From the NCBI RefSeq assembly GCF_031624635.1, contig NZ_JAMQOQ010000008.1, positions 62,001-126,000 of the forward strand: a DNA stretch of 64,000 bases, in the 5' to 3' direction. A model generated the notes under the pieces. That model was given only the letters and a program-made list of their open reading frames with translations, did not search any database and had not been told where the DNA came from. Made by a program: the position numbers and the translations under genes. This document shows, piece by piece, positions 26,036 through 34,376 of this stretch. Position 1 is the first letter of the stretch; each line of letters begins with the position of its first letter. The DNA comes from Halogeometricum sp. S3BR5-2 (GTDB taxonomy: Archaea > Halobacteriota > Halobacteria > Halobacteriales > Haloferacaceae).

Positions 26036-27033
26036 GTACCGTTGCGGGGCGCGTCGAAACCGTCCTCCCCGACACCGGCACCCGAGAATGGTGGGCGCTG
26101 TATCTGCTTGCCCCGGTCGTCCTCGTCGGTGCCGCACTCCTCGCGTTCCCGTCGCTCGTCTACGACCGGTTCGTCTGGCAGTATCTCTGGGGCCCGGTCG
26201 TCGCCGACGCTGCCGGCCAGCCAGTCACACACAAGGGAATACAGGCCGTCCGCGGATACAACACCGTGAACACGGTGGCCTATCTCGCGGCCGTCGTGTA
26301 CAGTCTCCCAGGACTCCGGGCATATCTCGACTACCTCGATGTCACGTTCGATGCGCGGCTCGCGTACGGGTTCGCCCCAATCATCGTCGCCGGCGGGGCG
26401 ATGCGCGCCCTCGAGGATATCGGACTGCTCGGCGACTACGCAGTGTGGTTCATCACGCCCTCGATCTACTTCGTCGTTACCGCCGTCACCGTCCTCGCAC
26501 TCGGCGTCGGCGCACTCGCTCGCAATCGGAATATCGGGTCCATCCCGTCGATCGTCGGTCTCGTCGGGTCGGTCTGGGCGATTGGAGCCGTCGGGTGGGC
26601 ACTCTGGTATGGACTCTCGACGGCAGCGACATTCCGCCTGTGGGTTCCTGTTGCGACGACGGGGATCGCCCTCGGCGTGACCGCGCTCTACTACTGGGGG
26701 GCGAGCCTCGTCGATATTGCACATCTCCGCCATCCGCTGTTCCTGTTGGCCGTTTTCGGGCAGATGTGGGACGCTGCGCAGAATCTCGTCGGCGTGACCT
26801 TCCTCGGCTATTCCCCCAAGCTGGTCGTTACGAATCTCGTGTATCAAGCGACTGGATTCTCGGGGTCAACATTCGTTCTCAAACTCCTCGTAACCGGTGG
26901 CATCGTGTGGTACCTCGCAGACGTGAAAGACGAGATGAATCACACGTGGTGGTGGCTCATGACGTTCTTCATCGGGGCGATCGGACTCCCAATGGGCGTC
27001 CGTGGATCCCTTCGAATGATGCTCGGGGTCTGA
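26032..27033 (+). CDS. DUF63-family polytopic membrane protein
   Basis: This 333-residue protein starts at GTG, overlapping the previous stop by 4 nt. It has about nine TM helices. The DUF63 pattern is visible in YNTVNTVAYLAAVVYSL, the GGAMRALEDIGLLGD segment and the second-half repeat LVDIAHLRHPLFLLAVFGQMWDAAQNLVGVTFLGYSPKLVVTN. DUF63 proteins are archaeal membrane proteins of unknown function, often encoded singly in the chromosome. This copy lies inside a copper-linked transcription unit, which is less usual. Conserved polar residues inside helices (R/E/D in the MRALED segment) suggest a transport or enzymatic core. Confidence 0.8.
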   Translation: MSTVAGRVETVLPDTGTREWWALYLLAPVVLVGAALLAFPSLVYDRFVWQYLWGPVVADAAGQPVTHKGIQAVRGYNTVNTVAYLAAVVYSLPGLRAYLDYLDVTFDARLAYGFAPIIVAGGAMRALEDIGLLGDYAVWFITPSIYFVVTAVTVLALGVGALARNRNIGSIPSIVGLVGSVWAIGAVGWALWYGLSTAATFRLWVPVATTGIALGVTALYYWGASLVDIAHLRHPLFLLAVFGQMWDAAQNLVGVTFLGYSPKLVVTNLVYQATGFSGSTFVLKLLVTGGIVWYLADVKDEMNHTWWWLMTFFIGAIGLPMGVRGSLRMMLGV

Positions 27034-27035
27034 CA

Positions 27036-27506
27036 ATGGAGACGATGAACACGAGCGATACGATACGGCAGTACAGCGCGGCAATCGCACTTGTTTCGGG
27101 AGTCTACTCGCTGCTCTCCGCGACAACCGGCAGCGGGATGATGAGCTCGAACAGCGGGCTCCTTATGGCACTCCTCGGCGTCGTCGTGGTCGTCCACGGC
27201 GTCGTCCTGCTGACGCCCTACGCGAGTCGGCTCGGGAACGCGAGTGGTCCCCTGATGATCGGCTACTCGCTCGTGATGTTGCTCAACCAGGCACTGGTCG
27301 GTGTTACCGGGAGTATGAACTGGGGAATGGGTGGCGGGATGGAGTCCGGTATGAACGGCGGAATGGATGGCGGGATGAGCGGTGGCATGGGCTCGACGAT
27401 GACCGCCGGGATGGCCTGGGACCTCGGAATGGTCGCGCTCGCAGTCCTGATGTTGTTCAGTGGGATCATCATGATGAACCGGCGAAACGACAGCTCAGGG
27501 ATGTAA
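27036..27506 (+). CDS. Four-TM membrane protein with Met/Gly-rich loop
   Basis: The protein has 156 residues from the ATG at 27036. The frame continues upstream but only as antisense-like Arg-rich sequence, and this start is 2 nt after the DUF63 stop. Four hydrophobic helices flank a striking loop of repeated GM pairs (residues about 93-125, Met every two to four residues, with Gly, Asn and Ser). Met-rich loops bind Cu(I) in periplasmic copper proteins such as CopA/PcoA-type oxidases and CopC-like carriers. No family was recognised. The context of copper genes supports a copper-binding role, which is inferred. Confidence 0.6.
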   Translation: METMNTSDTIRQYSAAIALVSGVYSLLSATTGSGMMSSNSGLLMALLGVVVVVHGVVLLTPYASRLGNASGPLMIGYSLVMLLNQALVGVTGSMNWGMGGGMESGMNGGMDGGMSGGMGSTMTAGMAWDLGMVALAVLMLFSGIIMMNRRNDSSGM

Positions 27507-27519
27507 TTCGGCGAGACGA

Positions 27520-28221
27520 ATGACGTCCGTACCTACAGCGACAACGAATCGACTGCCCAGCTACCTCGCCCCGCTCCCCCGGCGCGTCGAGGACCTCGCA
27601 CTTCGGTACGCGTGGGCCATCGTCGCGATTAATCTGGCCGGGACTGCGTTCGGGTTCTGGTACTACCGCTTCCAGCTGGCCCAAACCCCGATAGTGATGT
27701 GGCCGTTCGTCCCCGACAGCCCCGCTGCGACGCTGTTCGTCGCGCTTAGTCTCGCCGCGTGGAAACTGGACTACGACGTCGAGTGGCTCCATATGCTCGC
27801 CTTCTTCGGAAACATCAAACTCGGGCTTTGGACGCCGTTCGTCCAGCTGGTTCTCAACGGGGCGGGCGATATCGAACCCTGGCTCTACTGGTTTCTCATC
27901 GTGAGCCATCTCGCGATGAGTCTGCAGTCGTTCCTGATCTATCGCTACGCCGAGTTCTCAGTCAGTGCGGTCGCCGTCGCTACCGTCTGGTACGGGCTTA
28001 ACGACATCGTGGATTACTTTGCGCCGCTCGTTGGGGAGTTCCATCACACGTTCCTGCGGGCCGAACTCGTCAACGGAATCATTGATCACTCGGGGCAAGC
28101 CCACGACTTCGCAGCGGCCGCGGCAGTGACGCTGACGCTTGCCGCGACGTTTCTGGCACTAGCGACGCGAATAAAGAAACTCGAACCGAGCGGTGATCCC
28201 TCCAAACGAGGGCTGGACTAA
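27520..28221 (+). CDS. DUF1405-family membrane protein
   Basis: This 233-residue protein has about seven TM helices. It contains the DUF1405 hallmark segments FGFWYYRFQLAQTPIVMWPFVPDSPAATLFVAL, MLAFFGNIKLGLWTPFV and a late WYGLNDIVDYF. DUF1405 proteins are uncharacterised bacterial and archaeal membrane proteins of about 200 residues. The gene is 13 nt after the Met-rich gene, and its TAA overlaps the ATG of the halocyanin gene, so the two products are probably made together. Its function is unknown. Given the neighbour, a role in copper protein maturation is conceivable but unsupported by motifs. Confidence 0.8.
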   Translation: MTSVPTATTNRLPSYLAPLPRRVEDLALRYAWAIVAINLAGTAFGFWYYRFQLAQTPIVMWPFVPDSPAATLFVALSLAAWKLDYDVEWLHMLAFFGNIKLGLWTPFVQLVLNGAGDIEPWLYWFLIVSHLAMSLQSFLIYRYAEFSVSAVAVATVWYGLNDIVDYFAPLVGEFHHTFLRAELVNGIIDHSGQAHDFAAAAAVTLTLAATFLALATRIKKLEPSGDPSKRGLD

Positions 28222-28646
28222 TGAATTGCTGCTCACGACGAACGGTGCTTCGTCGGAGCGGGGGTGTGCTAACTGCCGGGATGGCCGGAATTGCTGGCTG
28301 CCTCGGAGGGGGAGGCCCGCCGGAGCCAATAGTCACGATGACGAGTGACCTTCGGTTCGATCCTGTTGAGATCACAATCGAACCCGGCCAGCAAGTTACC
28401 TGGGAGAACAAGAGTCCTGCTCCCCATACGGCATCAGCATACGAAGAGTCGCTGCCAGAGGAGGCGGCGTATTTCGCCAGCGGTGGCTACGAATCCGAAC
28501 GGGCTGTCCGACAGAGCACGTCGTCGAGAGGATTTCTCGAACGAGGTGAGACATATAGCCACACGTTCGATATCCCAGGAACGTACCGATATTTTTGCTT
28601 GCCACACGAGGAGAACAGGATGATTGGTCGTGTCGTCGTGGAATGA
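28221..28646 (+). CDS. Halocyanin-like blue copper lipoprotein
   Basis: This 141-residue protein has a twin-arginine-like signal (SRRTVLRRSGG) and lipobox IAGC, then a cupredoxin domain. Type-1 copper ligands are visible as His in APHTAS and the Cys-His-Met set in YFCLPHEENRM. Halocyanins carry electrons at the outer membrane face in haloarchaea. The spacing between the final His and Met (HEENRM) is typical. It is the sixth gene after copA in the same direction, so the electron carrier may be co-regulated with copper export. One of four such proteins in the window. Confidence 0.88.
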   Translation: MNCCSRRTVLRRSGGVLTAGMAGIAGCLGGGGPPEPIVTMTSDLRFDPVEITIEPGQQVTWENKSPAPHTASAYEESLPEEAAYFASGGYESERAVRQSTSSRGFLERGETYSHTFDIPGTYRYFCLPHEENRMIGRVVVE

Positions 28647-28696
28647 ACAAATCGGGTAGGCGAGACAAATGGGCGAACAACGCTTATTGAGTACGG

Positions 28697-28704
28697 TGTA
28701 TAAT
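28697..28704 (+). promoter_or_regulatory. TATA box before the six-TM protein gene
   Basis: TGTATAAT is centred about 27 nt upstream of the ATG at 28728. The gene therefore probably has its own leaderless transcript, separate from the copA-led run that ends at 28646. Confidence 0.45.
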
Positions 28705-28727
28705 ACACAGTACCGAAAGCTGAACTG

Positions 28728-29429
28728 ATGAGTACAGCAACGGAATATCTGGACGAGATCCGTGTTCGTTTTGGCATCGAGAGTAGCGATATCGTCCGCT
28801 GGGGGGCGGTCTTGGGGGTCGAGTTAGCGGTGGTCTGGGGGTATTTCCTCGTTACCCAAACGTCCGTGACTGAACCGAGGTATGTGGTATATCCATTCGT
28901 CTGGATCAATCTCGGAGCACTCGCAATTTCCCGGACACGCCCATCCGCTCGTCGATTCGGTGTACGCGCTTCGGCGGCGTCCATAACGGGAATATATCTG
29001 TTCGTACTGCTGACGCTCGGTGGGTTACTTCAGCTCGGATTGTTCCAACACCTCGGTTCCGGAGCGGAGTTTCGTATTTCCTGGGTCACTCCTGGCTGGG
29101 GGCCAATCATCGTATTCAGAAATACGTTGGTACAAACGGTCATTGTCCCGTTCAAACTCGTGGGGTACCTTTCGATTGCGTACCTCCTGTACGCTCGGCT
29201 ACTCGACGCGACGAAGGGCGCCCTCTCCGGGGTGTTCGGTCTCGTTTCGTGCGTCGGCTGTTCCTTCTCGCTACTCGTGCCGTTACTCGGCGCCTCCACA
29301 TTCAGCACGATTGCGTGGCTCTCATGGGACCTCTCGACGCTCGTATTCGTGGCGACAGTCGGGATGCTGTACTGGAGCGACGAACTCGGAGCGAGGCTCA
29401 CCCGCTGGGTACCCGCCGGCGACGGGTGA
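28728..29429 (+). CDS. Haloarchaeal six-TM membrane protein (DUF7546-like)
   Basis: This 233-residue protein has about six TM helices. The most conserved-looking part is the fifth-helix region GVFGLVSCVGCSFSLLVPLLG, with a Cys-x-x-Cys pair that could bind metal or be redox-active in the membrane. I link it from memory to a haloarchaeal family annotated DUF7546, without certainty. A TATA-like sequence (28697-28704) sits 27 nt upstream of the start. It converges on the heme O synthase gene, and position and Cys pair hint at a role connected to the oxidase. Confidence 0.55.
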   Translation: MSTATEYLDEIRVRFGIESSDIVRWGAVLGVELAVVWGYFLVTQTSVTEPRYVVYPFVWINLGALAISRTRPSARRFGVRASAASITGIYLFVLLTLGGLLQLGLFQHLGSGAEFRISWVTPGWGPIIVFRNTLVQTVIVPFKLVGYLSIAYLLYARLLDATKGALSGVFGLVSCVGCSFSLLVPLLGASTFSTIAWLSWDLSTLVFVATVGMLYWSDELGARLTRWVPAGDG

Positions 29430-29467
29430 CTGTTGAGGACAACGGACAGGGACACCGCCCGTAATGC

Positions 29468-30943
29468 TCACACGAAGATGGAGTCTACCACGATGGCCAC
29501 AAGAAGCACACCGAGATACGCGTTCGCCGAGACGAACGCGTTCCTGGCCGCCCGATCGGTTTTGCGACGACAGAGTCGGACGACGAACCAGAGGAAGACG
29601 GCGCCGGCGACGACGGCGCTCACGGCGAACAGCCAGTCGAGGGCCGTCAACGCACCCAGGAACGCGACCGCAACCATCGTCGCCGCGAGGTACAGCACAA
29701 TATGTCGTCGGGTTGTCTCCTCGCCCCGCACGACGGGCAACATGGGGAACCCGGCAGTTGCGTATTCCTCCTTGTACATAAGTGCGAGATTGTAGAAGTG
29801 AGCGGGCGTCCACAGGAAGATGACCACGCTCAACAGGAGAATCTCGAACCCGATCGAACCTCTGACGGCACTCCACCCGATGAGTGCGGGAAACGCCCCG
29901 ACTGCGCCGCCGATGACGATGTTCTGGGTGGTGTTCGGTTTCAACAGGATGGTGTAGCCAACGCTGTAGGATAGGATCGCCAGCAGACCGAGCAGCGCTG
30001 CGAGGAGATTGACGCGGGCTGCTAACACCCCCAGCGAGGCGAACGCGAGCACAATCCCGAAAGCCGTCGCACGCCGGACCGAGACCCGCTGTTCCACGAG
30101 GGGGCGGTCCGCCGTCCGATTCATCTGCTCGTCGACATCGCGTTCGAGAACGTTGTTGAACACACCGCTCGCACCGACCGCCAGCACACCACCGAGGAGC
30201 GTCCACGCGATGCGGTCCATCGGAACGGTGCGTCCCCCGGCCAGTAGCATCGCCGCGAGTGCAACGAGACAAAGCAGCCACATCAGCCGGGGCTTGGTCA
30301 TCCGGAGATACTCCCACGAACGTCCCGGAAACAGCGAACGAACGCCCATCCGCGTCGACTTACTCGAAGCGCTCGGCCCGCGAGCAGAGCCCGGTTCGGC
30401 CGCGGAGATGGATAGATCGTCACCAGCCATCTCCGCTTCGACACCGTCATGGCGGTCGAACACACCGGCGTTCGGAATATCGGACTCGTCCGAGACGTCG
30501 GTTAACTGCCGTGCCAGCGCGACCGTCAATGCGCCGAAGATGGCCACGGCAACAACCAGATGCGCCCCGCTGACCGAAACCGACGTGTCTGCTCCTACAG
30601 CCAGTGCTCCGACCGCGACTTGAACCGGGTAGAGTGTGACGGCAGCGATGATGGGGCGGCGCACTCCCTTGGCGACGCTGTCGCCACGGACATGCCACGT
30701 GAGCCAAAGCAGACCGAGGCCGACGATCAGTGCGAGCACCCGGTGAGAGAGAACAACGATTACGAGCGCGGATATTCCCTCTTCGAAGGTCAGCCCATCA
30801 CAGGCAGGCAAGGTCGGACACGCGGCAGACGCCCCCGTCACGGCAGTCGTCGCCCCAGCCAGCATAAGTGCGTAGACGCCGAGCACGAGCGTGAACAGGG
30901 CGTCAGTCGTACGCCGGTCGACAGAATCGGTGTGGGCTGGCAT
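29468..30943 (-). CDS. ctaB: Heme O synthase with N-terminal CtaA-like domain (CtaA/CtaB fusion)
   Basis: The protein has 491 residues from the ATG at 30943. Residues about 10-150 are a four-TM CtaA/COX15-like half (ATTAVTGASAACPTLPAC and SHRVLALIVGLGLLWL). The remainder is a UbiA-type prenyltransferase with RMTKPRLMWLLCLVALAAM, GVFNNVLERDVDEQMNRTADRPL (first Asp-rich motif) and YKEEYATAGFPMLPVVRG (second). It farnesylates protoheme to heme O for the terminal oxidase. The CtaA part is only half of a full heme A synthase. It begins 4 nt after the CoxC stop as the last gene of the oxidase operon. The longer frame upstream is not conserved. Confidence 0.9.
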   Translation of the reverse strand: MPAHTDSVDRRTTDALFTLVLGVYALMLAGATTAVTGASAACPTLPACDGLTFEEGISALVIVVLSHRVLALIVGLGLLWLTWHVRGDSVAKGVRRPIIAAVTLYPVQVAVGALAVGADTSVSVSGAHLVVAVAIFGALTVALARQLTDVSDESDIPNAGVFDRHDGVEAEMAGDDLSISAAEPGSARGPSASSKSTRMGVRSLFPGRSWEYLRMTKPRLMWLLCLVALAAMLLAGGRTVPMDRIAWTLLGGVLAVGASGVFNNVLERDVDEQMNRTADRPLVEQRVSVRRATAFGIVLAFASLGVLAARVNLLAALLGLLAILSYSVGYTILLKPNTTQNIVIGGAVGAFPALIGWSAVRGSIGFEILLLSVVIFLWTPAHFYNLALMYKEEYATAGFPMLPVVRGEETTRRHIVLYLAATMVAVAFLGALTALDWLFAVSAVVAGAVFLWFVVRLCRRKTDRAARNAFVSANAYLGVLLVAIVVDSIFV

Positions 30944-30947
30944 ACGC

Positions 30948-31763
30948 TCACCCCGGGAAGTAGACGAAGGCCAGAATGAGAATGGAAAGGAAGGTGAGGA
31001 AGTGCCAATACGCCTCCGTCGTCTTGACCATGAGGTGACGGTTCGAACTGAAGTGATCTCGCCCCCACGCCCTGTAGGCGATAATGCCACTCAACACCAG
31101 GCCTGCTAAGAGGTGAGCCGCGTGTGTCCCTGTCAGCACGTAGTAGGCAGCTGGATACGGACCCTGAGAGGGAACTGCGCCGCCAGCAGCCATATTCATC
31201 CAGTCAAGCGCGAACACCACGAGATACGCCACACCGAACACCATCGAGAGCGCGAGTCCCCAGTTGAATGGCGCCCGCTCATCTCGTGCGATAGCGTAGC
31301 GGCCGTAGCCAAGAGCGACGCTGGCCGCGAGTAGCAGGACCGTCATCACGATTCCAAGCATCAGATCTGGTCCCGGCATTCCCTCGGGAGGGAACGGCCC
31401 ACGCGTCGCCTTGAGGTAAAACCAGACGACGAACAGCGAGGCAAAAATTATCAACTCGCCGAGTATGACCAGCAACATCGAGATGTAGCCGGACTTGAAC
31501 CCGAGCAGCTGACGTTTTTGCGCCGGAACAACACCCGTCTCAAACTCCTCGATCGTGTATTCCTTCGTCCAACCCCACATACCGTATATCAGGACCGGAA
31601 TCCCGATGACCAGCGCCACGGTGAACATCGAAAGCCCGAGCCCCGTGAAGAACATGCCCAGGGCGACGAACAGCGGGTACTTGCTACCGTGGGGGAAGCC
31701 CTCGGCTCCCTCCCCTCGGCGAACCGGTTCACCGGGTCGATCAGACATATCTTCGTTTGACAT
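30948..31763 (-). CDS. coxC: Cytochrome c oxidase subunit III
   Basis: This 271-residue protein has about seven TM helices. The subunit III marks are the first-half LLGFKSGYISMLLVILGELIIFASLFVVWFYL with the conserved membrane Glu, the GTHAAHLLAGLVLSG segment and the C-terminal TTEAYWHFLTFLSILILAFVYF. The first 30 residues are polar and cytoplasmic. Subunit III supports the stability and proton uptake of heme-copper oxidases. The gene lies between coxB, 2 nt upstream, and ctaB, and codons are shared tightly along the operon. An in-frame Met at residue 6 is an alternative start. Confidence 0.9.
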   Translation of the reverse strand: MSNEDMSDRPGEPVRRGEGAEGFPHGSKYPLFVALGMFFTGLGLSMFTVALVIGIPVLIYGMWGWTKEYTIEEFETGVVPAQKRQLLGFKSGYISMLLVILGELIIFASLFVVWFYLKATRGPFPPEGMPGPDLMLGIVMTVLLLAASVALGYGRYAIARDERAPFNWGLALSMVFGVAYLVVFALDWMNMAAGGAVPSQGPYPAAYYVLTGTHAAHLLAGLVLSGIIAYRAWGRDHFSSNRHLMVKTTEAYWHFLTFLSILILAFVYFPG

Positions 31764-31765
31764 GG

Positions 31766-32650
31766 TTAGTGGCCTCCTTCCTCTTCCTCACCGTGGCCGC
31801 CTTCGCTAGCCTCGAAACTCTCCGGAACTGTCCCACCGTTGGCCTCCACCCACGTCCGGTAGTCCTCTGGCGAGACGACGAACACCTGTGAGACCATCTG
31901 CGAATGGCCCTTTCCACAGAGTTCGGCACACGTGACCTGATATGTGTCGGCGGGGATTTCAGTTCCATTTACCGTGATGGTCCGTTCTCCCTCAACCCCT
32001 TCAACGGAGAACCACGCCGAGTTGATTTGTCCCGGCATGGCGTCTTTTTTCACGCCGAGTTCCTGAATTGCGAAGGAGTGAATCACGTCGGCTGATGTGA
32101 TTCTGAATTTAATCACGGTGTCCGCAGGCAGGACGACGTGATTCCCCTGCGTGAACGGGACGCCAGCAACGTCGTACCGGAAGAACCACTGGCCTGCGGT
32201 GATGTCCATCTCGAGGACGCGGTCCGTTCCGGCCTGTGTGGTCGGGTCGGCGGCTTGGTCGGTCTGTGCGAGCGCGCCCGCCCCCATGAAGACGGTCATC
32301 AGTACCAAGAAGGCGATGCCCAGACTCCACACGCTGAACGTGTAGCGACCACTGCCGGGACGGAGTTTCGCGGCAGTTTCACGGCGTGGAGCGGCGTATC
32401 GATAGACGAACCAACCAGTCACAGCGACGAACCCCCCGCCACCAACCATCGCGATGACGGACATCGTCACACGGAAGTTGTGGATGATTCCGATGGGTTG
32501 ACCGTTGGCGACCTCTTCGAGCGTAACGACCCCGAAGTCATAGAAGAACAGCCCGAGTCCGAACGCGATGACAAGCGCCCAGAATGCTCCCGAGAGCGTG
32601 CCGTATGAGCTGTCGTCCGGCACGGTAACGTCGTCGTCCGCGTCACTCAT
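31766..32650 (-). CDS. coxB: Cytochrome c oxidase subunit II with CuA site
   Basis: The protein has 294 residues from the ATG at 32650. Two TM helices near the N-terminus precede a cupredoxin domain with DVIHSFAIQELGVKKDAMPGQIN and the binuclear CuA motif CAELCGKGHSQM (C-x3-C-x3-H-x2-M). An extended acidic, Gly/His-rich tail (GGHGEEEEGGH) ends the chain. It accepts electrons from a blue copper carrier, plausibly the halocyanin-like lipoprotein encoded first in this operon. Its ATG overlaps the CoxA stop region by 8 nt. Longer upstream starts give a non-conserved Arg/Thr-rich extension. Confidence 0.92.
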   Translation of the reverse strand: MSDADDDVTVPDDSSYGTLSGAFWALVIAFGLGLFFYDFGVVTLEEVANGQPIGIIHNFRVTMSVIAMVGGGGFVAVTGWFVYRYAAPRRETAAKLRPGSGRYTFSVWSLGIAFLVLMTVFMGAGALAQTDQAADPTTQAGTDRVLEMDITAGQWFFRYDVAGVPFTQGNHVVLPADTVIKFRITSADVIHSFAIQELGVKKDAMPGQINSAWFSVEGVEGERTITVNGTEIPADTYQVTCAELCGKGHSQMVSQVFVVSPEDYRTWVEANGGTVPESFEASEGGHGEEEEGGH

Positions 32651-34376
32651 CGTTATCACCTCCGAGATTGACGCCGACGCCACCATCCGACACGACCGTC
32701 CCAGAATCGTCGTCAAGGTCAACGTCAACGGCATCATCGGGAATGTCGTCGTAGACGTTCTCCGGCGTCGGCGCGTGGTGCGGGAAGCCGTCCCACTCGG
32801 GAGAGGGCATATTCTGTCCTGAGAGGACGTCTTCCCACGGGTTATCGACCTGTTCTCCATATCGAAGACTCCAGAGCATATTGACGAAGAACACAAGCTG
32901 TCCGGAGGCGACGAAGAACGCGGCTCCGGTGGTCAGTATATGCCAGAACTGGAGTTCCGGCATGTAGGTGTAGGTCGCGTAGCGCCGCATCATCCCGAGT
33001 TCGCCCAGCCGGGCCATCAGGAAGAACAATAGTGGAAGTCCTCCCAGCGTCGTGACTGCGTGGTACTTGCCGGCGAGGGAATTGTACATCCGCCCAGTGA
33101 TGAGTGGATACCAGTAGTACACGCCCGCGAGGAGGCCCATAACGCCGACCATGAAGAGTGTGAAGTGGAAGTGCCCGACGACGAAGTACGTCGAATGGAG
33201 CTTCTGGTCCAACGCGGGCTGACCAAGCTGAAGGCCCTCCATCCCGGAGTAGACGAGTCCAACGAGAAGCCCGATAGAGAACAGCATCGGTGTCGTGAGA
33301 TGAACCCGTCCCTTGTACATCGTTGCGAGAGCGCTGAAGAGATAGAGGCTGAACGTGAGGGCGATGACCATCGAGAACACCATGAAGGCGTACCGAGAGG
33401 CCCCAAGTCCGGTGGTGAACATGTGGTGAGCCCACACGCCCGCGGAGAACAGTGAGAGCGTCACAAAGCTGACGATGACCCACTTGTTCCCGAAGATGGG
33501 GCGCTCGCTGAACCGGCCGATGATCTCCATTGCGATCCCCATACCGGGGATAACGAGGATGTACACCTCCGGGTGACCAAATGTCCACCATATCCACTGG
33601 TAGAGTAAGGGTGCGCCCCCAGTTCGGGCGTTGTAGAACGTCATCTCAAGCGCCCGTTCGAGGAAGTTCAGGTTGAGTGCGGTGACGACCCACGGGAACG
33701 TATAGAATCCGAGTGCGGGCGTGATGATACCGATCGCCCAGCAGGCCATCGGAATGTCGAACCACCCGAGATCCGGCCGTCGCTCGTTCACGACGGTGAC
33801 GAAGAAGTTGATGCCGCCGGGGATCGAGCCGCCGCCCAGAAGCAGCGTGAGTCCGACAATCTCCGCGTCGATCCCCGACGAGTTGAGCATCGTCGTGAGT
33901 GGTGGGTATTGGAACCACCCACCGTTCGCTGGGAGCCCTGTGAGTCCGAGGGCGTTTGTGAACAGCGGGAGCCAGAGGAGCAGCCCACCCGCGGTGATTG
34001 ACCATGCACCGAGCGCGTTCCAGCGCGGATAGGCCATCTCCTCGGCTCCAACCCAGTGAGGGATGAGGTAATTCTGGAATGCCCCTGTCAGCGGCGGAAT
34101 GACGAAGAAGACCATCGTCAATCCGTGGAGCGTGAGGAGGCTGTTGTACCCCGCGGAGTTGAGAATCGCGTTGGCAGGGGAGAGTGCCAGTTCCGTCCGA
34201 AACACCAGTGCTGCCAGCCCGCCAACCGCGAAGAAGAACAGCGCGTTCCAGAGGTAGATGATGCCGATGATTTCGTGATCGGTCGTATACAGCCAGTACC
34301 GCCATCCAGACGGGCCGTGGTGGCCGTCGTGGTCGTCGTAGTCGCTCCCACCGTCGTCCGTAGCGTGTTCTGTCAT
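32643..34376 (-). CDS. coxA: Heme-copper oxidase subunit I (A-type)
   Basis: This 577-residue protein has about twelve TM helices. It carries the subunit I set: TFGHPEVYILVIPGMGI (CuB His and cross-linked Tyr), VWAHHMFTTGLG (CuB His-His) and STYFVVGHFHFTLFMVG (heme ligands). The HPEVY form marks an A-type oxidase that pumps protons. The first 25 residues are rich in His and Asp. The C-terminal 80 residues are acidic and outside the membrane. The ATG overlaps the stop of the upstream lipoprotein gene by one base group (ATGA). Operon order is lipoprotein, I, II, III, ctaB. Confidence 0.95.
   Translation of the reverse strand: MTEHATDDGGSDYDDHDGHHGPSGWRYWLYTTDHEIIGIIYLWNALFFFAVGGLAALVFRTELALSPANAILNSAGYNSLLTLHGLTMVFFVIPPLTGAFQNYLIPHWVGAEEMAYPRWNALGAWSITAGGLLLWLPLFTNALGLTGLPANGGWFQYPPLTTMLNSSGIDAEIVGLTLLLGGGSIPGGINFFVTVVNERRPDLGWFDIPMACWAIGIITPALGFYTFPWVVTALNLNFLERALEMTFYNARTGGAPLLYQWIWWTFGHPEVYILVIPGMGIAMEIIGRFSERPIFGNKWVIVSFVTLSLFSAGVWAHHMFTTGLGASRYAFMVFSMVIALTFSLYLFSALATMYKGRVHLTTPMLFSIGLLVGLVYSGMEGLQLGQPALDQKLHSTYFVVGHFHFTLFMVGVMGLLAGVYYWYPLITGRMYNSLAGKYHAVTTLGGLPLLFFLMARLGELGMMRRYATYTYMPELQFWHILTTGAAFFVASGQLVFFVNMLWSLRYGEQVDNPWEDVLSGQNMPSPEWDGFPHHAPTPENVYDDIPDDAVDVDLDDDSGTVVSDGGVGVNLGGDNDE

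Noticed and set aside
26088..27035. Upstream part of the frame that ends at 27506
   Set aside because: It reads out of frame through DUF63 as Arg-rich sequence. Only the part from the ATG at 27036 looks like a protein.
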